Shown: positions 54,724 through 64,000 of the stretch, one piece after another
Numbering within the stretch: the first letter of the stretch is position 1
Layout of the letters: every line of letters starts with the position of its first letter
DNA from: Conchocele bisecta
Lineage: Eukaryota > Mollusca > Bivalvia > Lucinida > Thyasiridae
Length of the DNA: 64,000 nucleotides
Reading direction: 5' to 3'
Assembly: GCA_029237695.1 (NCBI GenBank)
Contig: CM055265.1
Location: 122,596,834 to 122,660,833 of the forward strand
Notes under the pieces: generated by a model
The model's database searches: none
What the model saw: only the letters and a program-made list of their open reading frames with translations
Told to the model about the DNA's origin: nothing
Position numbers and translations under genes: made by a program

Positions 54724-55145
54724 TACTGTCTGTTCCACGTTTTGCTGCCGACGAACTTTTGTCTATTACGCACATCCAATCTAAATAATATCTAAATGTA
54801 AGTACTATTTCATCAATAATAAAAAAGTCACCCTCTCCCAAACAAATTATTTCATGATTTTCAAAATCTAACTTTTGTTTTCTTAGTTACATTATTTCCA
54901 ATCTATCTCGCCAGGTTTCGGAGTCAATTTAAAAAAAAAATAGTTTTTTGACACTCTAATTGACTCCGAAATCTGGTGAGATAGATTGGAAATAATGTAA
55001 CTAAGAAAACAAAAGTTAGATTTTGAAAATCATGAAATATTTTATTTTGGGGAGGGTGAATTTTTTATTATTGATGAAAAAGTACTTCCTTTTAATATTT
55101 TTTAGATTTAGTGTGTTTAATAGCCAAAAGTTCGTCGGCAGCAAT
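54724..55145. mobile_element. MITE U1
   Basis: The left end is ACTGTCTGTTCCACGTTTTG, with GCCGACGAAC and TCAATAATAAAAAAGTCACC. The complements on the right are GGGTGAATTTTTTATTATTG and AGTTCGTCGGC. An inner stem pairs AAAATCTAACTTTTGTTTTC with its complement across TTTCGGAGTC. The same inner segment occurs in Y1/Y2. Confidence 0.72.
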
Positions 55146-55295
55146 ATGTTCTACTTCAAAGTTTGCGTTTTGTGTTAAACGCCAGAAGAGGTGAAAGTGG
55201 CTGGTGGCTTGAACACACACAGATGGCCGAGTTCGCCACGCCATGTGCCGTATAGGAAACAGTAACGAGGCAGCGCTCACATATATGTTATACCA

Positions 55296-55487
55296 GGGGC
55301 GGATACAGAAATAATTGCAGGGGGGGGGGGGTCTGTAATTACAATTTGGCATAGCCGACCTCCGCGAGCGCGAAATCGTAAAGTCGTCTGGGGTTCCTCC
55401 CCCATGAAATTGTTAAATGCCAGATCGCCGCAGTTGCGATTTCCTGACACATAGGCCACGAAAAAAGTCCAACTATTCGAGTATTGT

Positions 55488-55518
<31 letters not shown>

Positions 55519-55606
55519 GCCGGGAGCAGGGGGGTGGGGGGGGGGGGGTGGGGGTCCGGATCCCCTCCACCCCCCCCCCCCCCCCCCCCCTGTATCCGCG
55601 CCTGTA
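55296..55606. mobile_element. MITE T2 with G-run and C-run
   Basis: The ends are CAGGGGCGGATACAG and CTGTATCCGCGCCTG. The interior shares AATAATTGCAGGGGGG and CTCCGCGAGCGCGAAATCGT with T1. It includes a T29 tract (about 55490-55518), a G-rich run and a matching C-rich run (55521-55590). Confidence 0.7.
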
Positions 55607-55679
55607 TACATATATTCCATCACAGTTACGAAGCAATTATCCTTGAATCAAACGATTATCAGTTATAGAACGTGTCCTT

Positions 55680-55862
55680 AATTGGAACCGGGTCAACGCT
55701 CTGTCTTCCGTGACACAAGCAACGAAGCGTCGATGTAAGTCTGATCGGCTAGATATAAAACTATATGAGTGATTTCCCAATATTGGTATCTAGCCAATCA
55801 GAGATGTCGTTACATAGACGCTTCGGTGCTTGTGTCATGGAAGTGATTTGACCCAGTTACAA
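55680..55862. mobile_element. Foldback element
   Basis: GGAACCGGGTCAACGCTCTG...GACACAAGCAACGAAGCGTC is mirrored by GACGCTTCGGTGCTTGTGTCATGG...GATTTGACCCAGTTAC. Imperfect arms of about 55 bp. Confidence 0.65.
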
Positions 55863-56137
55863 ATAATGAATGAAATTAGAAATAAAACGTGTTTTTTTAG
55901 ATTGGCTTTTGATCACAATTGGACGATTTGAATTCCTCATTTGCTATGAAAGTTTCGCTAACTTTCAATATAATTTGAGGAAACTATTGTAAATAGTTTT
56001 CTTGAAATATCGCACATGTTCTTAGGTACAAAATCGCATGGTGTGTCTCGTATTAACCATACGGTTTCTTACCTTTAAATTTTAGTAAACGTAGTGTACA
56101 GTACGAGACCAGGTGGGTGGGGTAATGTTGTTTTTTT

Positions 56138-56523
56138 CGCTCGTTTGAAAAAACGGGACGTATTATGTATTCATCTTGTACGGGCTGGCGGGCGGGCACA
56201 GCTTGTCCACGAAATAACTATAGTTTTACTGGATGGATTGTAACCAAATTTGGTATGCATGTTTAACACGGCAAGACGAAGAAGTCTATTGATTTTGAAT
56301 ATTTCCGATGACTTATCTCCCATCTTGGCGGCCATTTTTAATGTTCCGACTCTGTATCCTTGTCCACGCAATAACACATGTTCTACTTCACGGATCGTAA
56401 CCAAATTCGGTATACATGTTTATCACGGCAAGACGAAGAAGCTTATTGATTTTCTGTCAGTTATCTCCCCTTGTTGACTGGCCTTGCCTCGACGGGTGTA
56501 TATTGTGACCTTCGGAACTCTTG
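56138..56523 (+). mobile_element. Helitron-like element HL-m
   Basis: 5' CGCTCGTTTGAAAAAACGGGACGTATTA; 3' CGACGGGTGTATATTGTGAC...GGAACTCTTG|TTT. It has two to three units with AACCAAATT(T/C)GGTAT(G/A)CATG. A short relative of HL-j, with the first bases of the 5' end altered. Confidence 0.68.
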
Positions 56524-57050
56524 TTTAACGTGCATGATTTGTGTCACAGATCCGAGTCTTCCACATGTGCTGTAGTATTTGCAAATATTGGTTTTATCAG
56601 TTTTTGCGCCCGTTGTTTTAAAATGGGTATCGAGAGGTTCACTGTTAGAATTCTGAAAACTGAACTGAACTGGTTTCCTGATCAGTATGCGCGGATGCGG
56701 AGACTGGTCTGGGTCTACAAGGAATTAAACCGATTTATTAAGAGAATGGCTCATGAAAGTATTTTGTCAATAACGACTACTTGCTTAACAACACAGTCAT
56801 ACTGGCATTAACCAGCGACACCTCGTGCTAGCATAGTCGCGATGGAATAGATATCCTACATCTAATAATTATCGTAACACAGGGATGTTAGCTTTAATAA
56901 AAGGTACGTACATGCTTTTGGATATTGCGATATAGGCCGTTTGTGTGTAACACATCTTTATTATATTTGCGAAAGAAATTAGACGGCGATTATTTTTAGT
57001 CACTGAAAGAGTTATCAAATACACCCTATATGCAACCCTAACCTAGAAAT
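56524..57050. other. Q-related repeat and unassigned sequence
   Basis: CCTGATCAGTATGCGCGGAT near 56678 relates to the Q family. The 96-codon open frame crossing it is judged spurious. Confidence 0.4.
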
Positions 57051-57054
57051 AGAG

Positions 57055-57190
57055 GGTCTTACGTGAGTGATGAATTAATATGATATTTATTAAACGAGTT
57101 TACTGTTTTCATAAGAAACTCGGCTCAGCCGAGTTTCTTATGATACCAGTCAACGAGTTTAATAAATATCGTATTAAATCATCACAAACG
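57055..57190. repeat. Palindromic repeat around CGGCTCAGCCG
   Basis: ATATTTATTAAACGAGTTTACTG...CATAAGAAACTCGG and its complement CCGAGTTTCTTATG...AACGAGTTTAATAAATAT. A diverged half resembles 20465-20585. Confidence 0.7.
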
Positions 57191-57737
57191 TTACATTATA
57201 TATATTGCATAAGCACATCATAATCCGTTGAAGCTGTAATGACCACATAACGTGTTTTCTGTAGCGGGTTCATTTTCATATTCATATTACACTAGTGTAT
57301 CATGATTTTTATTACACCTTGTTATTATCATGATTATACTGTGAAAGTCTTATGTTATGCAATAAACACGAATATTTGATAACGGCCGTCCATGGATCCT
57401 ATATTAAGGTCCATGTGTTATAGTGTCCACTGCTTGTTTTAGCAACACTATTGGTGTGAACCCGTTAACCTCATGCAACCCGGTACTAGAGACGACTATG
57501 CAAGTTTATGTTATCGGGCTGCATAGGGTAAACCATGATAGTGATTTCCATTAGCACCGATTGATCTAACCACACTTTTAACATGTTTAAAGTGTACCAA
57601 TAGCCCACTCTTCAACCCGATACTTGAAACAAGGGGCATCGGAACAGGTCCGGCAGATCTGGCAGCTGCCAGACCAATAAGTGTGACAAAACTATGTTTT
57701 TATTGAAATATTCGGAATTCATATATACCAAATAATA
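57191..57737. other. Unassigned spacer
   Basis: No repeat or gene recognised. Confidence 0.4.
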
Positions 57738-57930
57738 ATGTCAGGAATATTGTTTCTGCAATGTTTCTCATTTCTCATAAAAGTGTATGTTGTTACCACT
57801 CAGTTGAACCGTCTCTTTGTAAATGTCATAAATTATGGTAATTTGGGGGAACTCAATCACTGTACTGTAAGCTGTACGGGCAGGTATGATAAGACACCCA
57901 CAATATGGTGGACGGTAAAACACGTGAAAG
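57738..57930 (+). CDS. Candidate first coding exon of an unknown secreted protein
   Basis: ATG at 57738 opens MSGILFLQCFSFLIKVYVVT, a plausible signal peptide with a short hydrophobic core. It continues to a cysteine pair (HCTVSC) and TPTIWWTVKHVKG. The exon would end AAAG|GTAAGT at 57930, a perfect donor, in phase 1. The segment lies in DNA without recognised repeats. I do not recognise the protein and find no partner exon downstream in the window, so chance is quite possible. Confidence 0.25.
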
Positions 57931-58366
57931 GTAAGTGCTTCAATTTTTTCTGTTTTCCCCTTTAAAACTAGCAAAAATCACGAACTAAACGTGGTAATCC
58001 TGAATATAAATGTTGTCTTAACCCTCGGTTGCACTTGTCAGGGTCAATCTATCGCTAATATAAGCAGGAACGACAAAAAAAAACGTGAACATTTTGAAAA
58101 TGAAGCGAGAGAACGGTCTTTACCGAGCTCGCATACGGTCTTTTCTGCATGAATTTTGAATCTGTCACTTGATCATTTGATTGATGCTCTTTCCGAATAT
58201 GTGCCCATCGTTTTCACACTCTAATTGCATATATGTAAAAAATGACTGAGAAAAAACACCACTGGACGGTTAAGATTCCGGAAGCAAGTTGAGCAAAAAT
58301 ACGTCTGGACGGTGAAGACATCGTCAGTTTCACACGGATTCTGTACGGTACACGACTAGTAGAACT
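57931..58366. other. Unassigned spacer
   Basis: No partner exon, repeat or RNA gene seen. Confidence 0.35.
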
Positions 58367-59660
58367 ACTGCCTGTTCCACGTTTTGCTGCCGACGAACAT
58401 TTGGCTATTAAACACATTAAAATGAAAACTATTTAAATGTAGCAGCTAGCCTCAGTACCTTTTCATTAATAACAAAAAAGTCACCCTCCCACCAAAAATA
58501 AATTATTTGGATGGAATTCCATCAAACATTGATTTTTCTATGGGAATTTAACATGGGGGCTAAAATAGATTTTCGAATTTTCAAAATCTGACTTGTCTCC
58601 TTAGTTACATCATTTGCAAGCTATCTAGACAGGTTTCGGAGTCACTTTCCAAAATATTTCCTTTGTCGACCCCCACCGTCACTCACCAGCTCCTTTGTGT
58701 CCCATTTAAATTCCCATTTGTAGATGACTGCCGTTTTTACATGACACCGCTCATAGCCGTGTACAAACGTACAGCGTGTGCTGTTTGACCATAGCATAGC
58801 ATTTGCTCATTCCGGGGCCAAGCCAACAACTGCGTAATGCACTTCACCAGACCAGACCAGTAGCCGATTTCATCAACAATGCAAAGTATACTTGTCTAGC
58901 AAAGTATACTTTGAGGGAGTAATCATTTATTTTTCCTGAATATCATTATTCCATATAAAACTAACAACTGCATATATGTGATGATTAAAAGTATGCAGAC
59001 TTATTATACTGAATTCAGTATAATAAAAATTAATAAATTTATCCTAAAAATGAAAATTTCTCCATCAAAGTATACTTTGATAGAAAAGTATACTTTGCAA
59101 TTTTGATGAAATCGGCTACAGACCAGACGGGTAACCACACAAATGATTCACGCGGTGAAATACTTTTCATATGCATCGCTTGCTACGCCAATTAGTCACA
59201 CTAAACTATCATTGAAACAGTACATGTTGTTGAAAATGTAATCAAAACTTCTCTCGATTAGAAATTGTTCGCCATTTTGAAATTGGTGCGTAAATTGGTG
59301 TTTGAATGGAACAGACTATCAAAGTACCGAAAGTACGGCACATATGCTCAAATTACACGATATTTACAACGGAAATGTAACAATAACGTTCGACCATGTC
59401 GACTGGGGAACTGTTTGAACCCGCGGCCTACGGCCTTGGTTTCAACACCACAAACGTTTATCCACGGCTGGATACGGTCGCAACTTATATAGGAAAATTG
59501 TTTTGTTCGCAATAAAGTCAATATTTGATGGAATTTTGGGGAGGGTGACATTATTGTCATTGATGAAAAAGTACATTACTTACATTTTAATATTTTTTAG
59601 ATGTAATGTGTTTAATAGCCAAATGTTCGTCGGTAGCAAAACCTAGCTGGCACAGACAGT
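58367..59660. mobile_element. MITE U2, containing W4
   Basis: Left ACTGCCTGTTCCACGTTTTG...GACGAACATTTGGCTATTAA; right TTAATAGCCAAATGTTCGTC...CACAGACAGT. The core shares CATTAATAACAAAAAAGTCA with U1. A W element (58861-59118) and a diverged half of the 59937 hairpin (about 59400-59480) lie inside. Confidence 0.65.
58861..59118. mobile_element. MITE W4
   Basis: TAGCCGATTTCATCAACAAT ... ATTTTGATGAAATCGGCTA, with four AAGTATACTT motifs. The flanks CAGACCAG occur on both sides, and TA is at both termini. The central stem of W1 is collapsed to TATACTGAATTCAGTATA. Confidence 0.78.
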
Positions 59661-59936
59661 AATTCGCGCGGTATATTGTTTTCAACATTGCATCTCGTTT
59701 ACAACAACATACATTTAATTATCACCATTTCATAATCATATCAATCTTAAAAAAATATATTGTAATTCCTTAACTGATTTCTATAACAAAATTCATGTCA
59801 TTGATCTCGTCATAAAGGCACGAAATTCAAAAAAACACTTTATTGCATTCCATTACAGTATATTATCATGGGGAAATACACATCCATATGATTGGATGAT
59901 GGCATCTAATAACATGAACTATAATATAAGGTTTGT

Positions 59937-60054
59937 GTCCAGCCGTGTGCAAACGTTTGCTGTGGCCCGAGGGAACTGTTTGAACCCCAAGGCCGCAGGC
60001 CGCGGGTTCAAACAGTTCCCGAGGGCCACAGCAAACGTTTGCACACGGCTGGAC
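59937..60054. repeat. 118 bp near-perfect hairpin
   Basis: GTCCAGCCGTGTGCAAACGT...ACTGTTTGAACCC and its complement to CGTTTGCACACGGCTGGAC, with the loop AAGGCCGCAGGCCGCG. Arms of about 52 bp. A diverged half is at 59400-59480. Confidence 0.85.
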
Positions 60055-60175
60055 ATGATCAAACGTTATTGTTAATTTCCAACAAAAAACTGATGTAATT
60101 TGAGCATTATATTCAGTATTTTCAGTACTTTTATAAAATCGTCCCATTCACGTAGATAATTTTCGATATGCATAT

Positions 60176-60272
60176 TCCGGGGCCGCGTCATGAACGTCAT
60201 GAAGTAGTGACGGCATGAAGGCACTTCCGCGTAGTGACGTCATGAAGGCAATTCCATTACGCGCGGCCCGGA
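60176..60272. repeat. GC-rich inverted repeat
   Basis: ATTCCGGGGCCGCGTCATGA is mirrored imperfectly by TACGCGCGGCCCGGAAT; TGACGTCATGAAGGCA and TGACGGCATGAAGGCA lie between. Confidence 0.55.
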
Positions 60273-60499
60273 ATGAGCATTGCCTAAAGCCATGTGCAAA
60301 CAGCACGGGCTATTTGTTTGCACATGTGCAAACAACGGAAACCATGTAACAATAGTTGATGACACATGAAAGTTTGCATCTGTATGGGAAACAAACGTAT
60401 GTCATGTTCTTGCAATAACAATACCAGACAAAATAAGACGCACTTACTCGTAAGTGATTCCCCGGATGAACAAACCGGCAATATGCTGTTTTCCGGCAG

Positions 60500-61300
60500 C
60501 TCCAGATCAGGAATATCTACATAGGCGTCGCCAGGGGGGGGGGGTTCGGGGGTGCGAACGAATCCCCTTTTCAGTTTTAACTTTTGGATGCAAATATGAC
60601 TATTGGTAAGGAAAGTACATAATACGTCTCTGCTATTGGATATAGACTGTTTCTATTTCAGGAATACATGTTGAATATGTATGAACGCGATGTCAACTAG
60701 TCTAGAATCGGCTTCGCCCTTCAATTTAACTGCAGTCTCTGTGGCTGTTGAGAGATTGTGGCGAAAAATAAGCGCCTGAATTATAGACATACAACAACAG
60801 CAACAACAACAACAATAATTTGTCTGCATCATGAAAAACTCTAAAAGATAAAAGCCAACGGAAGTTGGACTCCTACTTTGTACCCGGGTAAATGATATTT
60901 TCATATATGTACATATTCATCCCCCACCCAAAAAAACACATCTATAGCCCCCCCCCCCCCCACCCCCCCCCCCCCCCCCCCCCCCGCTCCCTGGCCAGTT
61001 CGGGTGGATTTCCTTGGAGGAGTGTTGAAAGTCATTTTCTACGATTTATCTAAGATTTACAGATATTTTTCTTACGGAAATTCGGTGGTGCAATTGTGGA
61101 AAAATTCGGTGGTGCGATTGTGGAAATTAGCTCTGAAATGCATTAGAACGTCGGAAATTGCACATAGAAATCAAAAAGTTTCCGGGGGAGGACCCTCTCG
61201 TGCACTCCCCCCGTCTCCAGCCTTCGGCTGTCGGCGTCTACCGTTGGTAGACGAACCCCGCTGGAAAATTCCTGGCGACACCTATGATCTATGATATGAT
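60500..61300. other. Low-complexity spacer
   Basis: A (CAA)n-like run occurs at 60792-60820 and long C runs at 60946-60985. AGTTTCCGGGGGAGGACCCT near 61180 relates to text at 12795-12830. ATTCGGTGGTGC(A/G)ATTGTGGAAA is repeated at 61080 and 61106. No gene. Confidence 0.5.
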
Positions 61301-61307
61301 TTACTGT

Positions 61308-61556
61308 GGTTAACCCTTTCACCCTTAAGTAACTGAATGGGCTGCGATATGTTCGTTTTGCAACCAATCCAATCATCGCAAAATGATTTTCAGACTATTC
61401 CATTTATAAAAATGGGGTATTTGTTTTTCTCAAAAATATGAAAATTACTTTCAAACAGTGCAGATCCTGATGAGACGGCTCGTTACGAGCCGGCTCATCT
61501 GGATCTGCACTGTTTGCATCAACCGATATAGCGGGCTTTCGAGTTCAAAGGGTTAA
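61308..61556. mobile_element. MITE with AACCCTTT ends and a central palindrome
   Basis: Ends TTAACCCTTTCACCCTTAAG and GAGTTCAAAGGGTTAA. 61452-61516 is a palindrome: CAAACAGTGCAGATCCTGAT...GGCTCGTTACGAGCC...GGATCTGCACTGTTTG. Confidence 0.72.
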
Positions 61557-61996
61557 ACCTTAAATATCTGGCACTGATAAGTCCATGCTCATTTGTGGCT
61601 GGAGAAGGGTGGCTTATGAGATTGTGACCAGTGTAGCTTCTGAAATATCGCATTCCTGTAGCCGGGTAACGATTTATATTGTATGTTAATGCCAAACAGT
61701 ACTGGCAAACGTTGAAAGAAACTGCAGGCTCGCCCAAATCAAACACAATTTCTGCTGATTCTTTTGTACAATATTTCAAAGCCATAAACAATCCAACAGC
61801 TAATTGTCTTCCAGCTAGATGAAGACAGTATTCATTTTAATGAGGTCTATTTTGAGTTGGAAATACAATTAATGTTCGCTGAATTGAAATGTCTATATGT
61901 CAATGTGCATTACTGTATTATTCATATGACTAGTTGTTTTACACTATTGACGTTTTGTGAGGCTGATTTAAAGCGCATTTGCCAAACATAACGCAT

Positions 61997-62220
61997 TTAA
62001 TTAATATAAATAATTAGAAAATATAATGCCTCATTTGCATATGAAAATAGCCTGATACCACCGCGAGTCACTATCAGTAAAATAAATATTACTAAATGAT
62101 TATATCTGTATAGCGGGCACTCGTATCTTTTCAGAACTGGTGGAATATTGACACACTTATAAACGTATGTCATGCATATAGAACATGCTGTGCCTATTGA
62201 GTGGGCATGTACCTTTAACA
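61997..62220. mobile_element. MITE X5 fragment
   Basis: ATTTAATTAATATAAATAAT, CCTCATTTGCATATGAAAAT, ACTATCAGTAAAATAAATAT and the end GAGTGGGCATGTACCTTT match the right two-fifths of X. Confidence 0.72.
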
Positions 62221-63197
62221 CGACCATTGGATTACATTTATTATATTTAGTAGTTTACCCATGTACGCCATCTTTCATCGTACGTATATTTATAATTATA
62301 CCATAGCCATGTATGTATGCTCATGAGGCAGTTGCCTCGATGCAATAAACTATTCTTCTTCTTCATGTTAGAAACATGTCGGGTGTTTCATTGAAGGAAT
62401 GACGATGAGTGCAGATCCTGATCAGACTGTGCGGATGCACAGGATGATCTGGATCTACACTGATCGCAAAACACTTAAGCTCCATTTTTCAGGCACAGTC
62501 ACATTTTGAGAACTATTCGATTAATCAGAGAATGGGTATTTTTGTTAAAACATCTGAACAACACAGACAAATATGTACATGTAGTTGAAAACAATAAACG
62601 GGTGCGGGAGTATGTTGCTAGAGTTACTGTTCGCAACTAACAAGCATGCAGATCCAGATAGGTACCCGTCAGTACACCGCTTTAAATGTCCAAAACGCGG
62701 GAGGAGTACAGCCTGCCAGTAGTCTACGTTACATGTTTATTATCCTTTTCACAAAAGAAATAGTAAAGCAATCTCACATTTGTTCCTGAATGGTGCATGT
62801 ATAGCGAAAATGTCAAAACTATACACAGACGGCTTGTTGCAGTCCGGCTCATCTGGCTCTACGGTGTTTGCAAATGTTTGCTTTATGGTTTGTAGGTTTG
62901 AGTATGTTTATTGCAGATGGCAAATTAGTATCTCATAATACGATTGTGCACTCTCGTACACGAATCTAGAATTGTTTCATAAACGTCGTAGTGTCCTTTT
63001 TCAGCCGATTGTCACTTCTACAGATGCAATTCACTGTGTTGCTACACAACAATGTCTTGATACTGGATACATGTCTCGTTTTATGAGCTCAATCATTTAT
63101 TACTAGTACAGGCGAAAACGGGGTTTATTCGTTTTGATCAGTGTAGATCATGGCTTATTAAGACACACGTTGGTGTCCTCAGGAATCGATCACTGTT
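62221..63197. other. Q-family repeat and unassigned sequence
   Basis: 62410-62470: GTGCAGATCCTGATCAGACT and GGATGATCTGGATCTACACT. The rest shows nothing recognised. Confidence 0.4.
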
Positions 63198-63440
63198 AAC
63201 CCTTTGAACCCGAAATCCCGCTATATCGGCTTATGCAAAAGGTGCAGATCCAGATGAGCCGGCTCGTAACGAGCCGTCTCATCAGGATCTGCACTTTTTG
63301 CAAGTAATTTTCATATTTCTTAGAACAAAAGCACCCCCTTTTCATAAATGGACGAATCTGAAAATCATTTTGTGACCATTGGATTGGTCGGAACATTAGC
63401 ATATCACAGTCCATTCCAGTTCCGTAGGGTTGAAAAGGTT
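63198..63440. mobile_element. MITE with AACCCTTT ends and a central palindrome (second copy)
   Basis: Starts TTAACCCTTTGAACCCGAAA. 63234-63302 is palindromic (TGCAAAAGGTGCAGATCCAG...GGCTCGTAACGAGCC...GATCTGCACTTTTTGCA). Ends GGTTGAAAAGGTTAA. Reverse orientation relative to 61308-61556. Confidence 0.72.
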
Positions 63441-63509
63441 AATGAACACACTAGTAAGGAATTCCACTGTAAGTTTCAGTCCGCTTCTTCGATCGCAACC
63501 CACATGTAA

Positions 63510-63900
63510 GACTCGGATCAGGGGCCAAATCCCAGAAAGGGGGCTAATCCGAGAACGCGTGTCAATTTTTCCCAGAACGTTCCCGCACGTTCTGGATTAA
63601 GCCGTTTTGATTTCAAGTGTAAATGATGTCAAAGTTAGTGACATACGTCACGCTCTGTCCGGATGCGTCCAGATAAAAAATGGCGGCAACTAGTGAAGAC
63701 GTGGGTGGGGTTTGTCATCAAATAAAAGTATGCCTTCCCCTTTCCCATGACAGTCGTATCTTGTAAATGTCCAATGTGTGGAATGTTCATACATTTTCCG
63801 GCCATTTTCGGATTGGCCCCAGTTCTGGAGTTGACGTCATGTTTTCGGCTCCTGTTCTGGGATTAGCCCCCGTTCTTGGACTGACTCCCGGTCTGGGTTT
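63510..63900. repeat. Probable MITE with GGGGCTAATCC / GGATTAGCCCC ends
   Basis: CAAATCCCAGAAAGGGGGCT and AATCCGAGAACGCG on the left are answered by TTCTGGGATTAGCCCCCGTT on the right, imperfect inverted repeats about 390 bp apart. No coding sequence. Confidence 0.5.
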
Positions 63901-64000
63901 TACATATGTACCGTGCATGCATTTAATTCCAACATACATGAATTTGAGTGTCCATTATTTAATTGATTTATGCCCACTGCAACACCGCCGCGCCACACAA

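Noticed and set aside
55277..55668. Proline/glycine-rich open frames on both strands
   Set aside because: Artefact of the G-run and C-run in MITE T2.

Overview
This is eukaryotic genomic DNA, AT-rich and intron-rich, and almost certainly from a bivalve mollusc. That identification is an inference from three things: the split metazoan gene, the mix of Tx1/L1-like and CR1-like non-LTR retrotransposons, and tandem arrays built on a GTCAAGGTCA core, which are common in bivalve genomes. I see no bacterial operon, CRISPR array, rRNA or convincing tRNA.

Only one host gene is well supported. It is a plus-strand homologue of ALKBH3, the Fe(II)/2-oxoglutarate-dependent DNA/RNA demethylase. Its coding exons lie at 17221-17397, 25579-25771, 28030-28239, 32032-32130 and 36417-36491. 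One short exon between the first two is required by reading phase and was not found. The iron ligands and 2-oxoglutarate arginines are intact and the splice sites are canonical, so the gene looks functional. Its introns are packed with transposons.

The rest is a nested graveyard of mobile DNA. Positions 1-6470 hold relics of three non-LTR retrotransposons; a fourth relic lies at 39385-42384. Two copies of a pogo/Tigger-like MITE (family P) are split by later insertions (3292-6893 and 9782-12627), and a third copy is whole (28505-28981). Further MITE or foldback families, labelled here X, W, Y, U, V, R and T, recur across the window. A SINE-like family (S) with an AAAC tail is present in about six copies, three with clear target-site duplications.

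The most striking content is a set of about 13 Helitron-like non-autonomous elements (HL-a to HL-m). Each starts with a stem-loop, carries a tandem array of about 120-180 bp units, and where the 3' end is resolved finishes with a second stem-loop followed by CTAG, CTTG or CTCG. Six have their boundaries checked inside the window, because the interrupted host repeat or reading frame can be rejoined at an A|T junction without a target duplication. Many of the tandem units carry the direct repeat AGGTCAAGGTCA, a nuclear-receptor DR0-type motif. Another array carries ten AAGATGGCCGCC-like motifs that resemble YY1 sites.

Layout: 1-6900 LINE relics and MITE P1; 6900-9780 sparse MITE fragments; 9782-12627 interrupted MITE P2; 12984-15506 MITE X with Helitron-like elements; 15507-16980 repeats and MITE Y1; 17221-36491 ALKBH3; 36492-39112 MITEs and SINEs; 39385-42384 Tx1-like LINE split by HL-h; 42388-48800 tandem array Z with three nested insertions; 48800-52240 spacer and HL-l; 52240-64000 MITEs, foldbacks and low-complexity DNA, with one weak candidate first exon at 57738.
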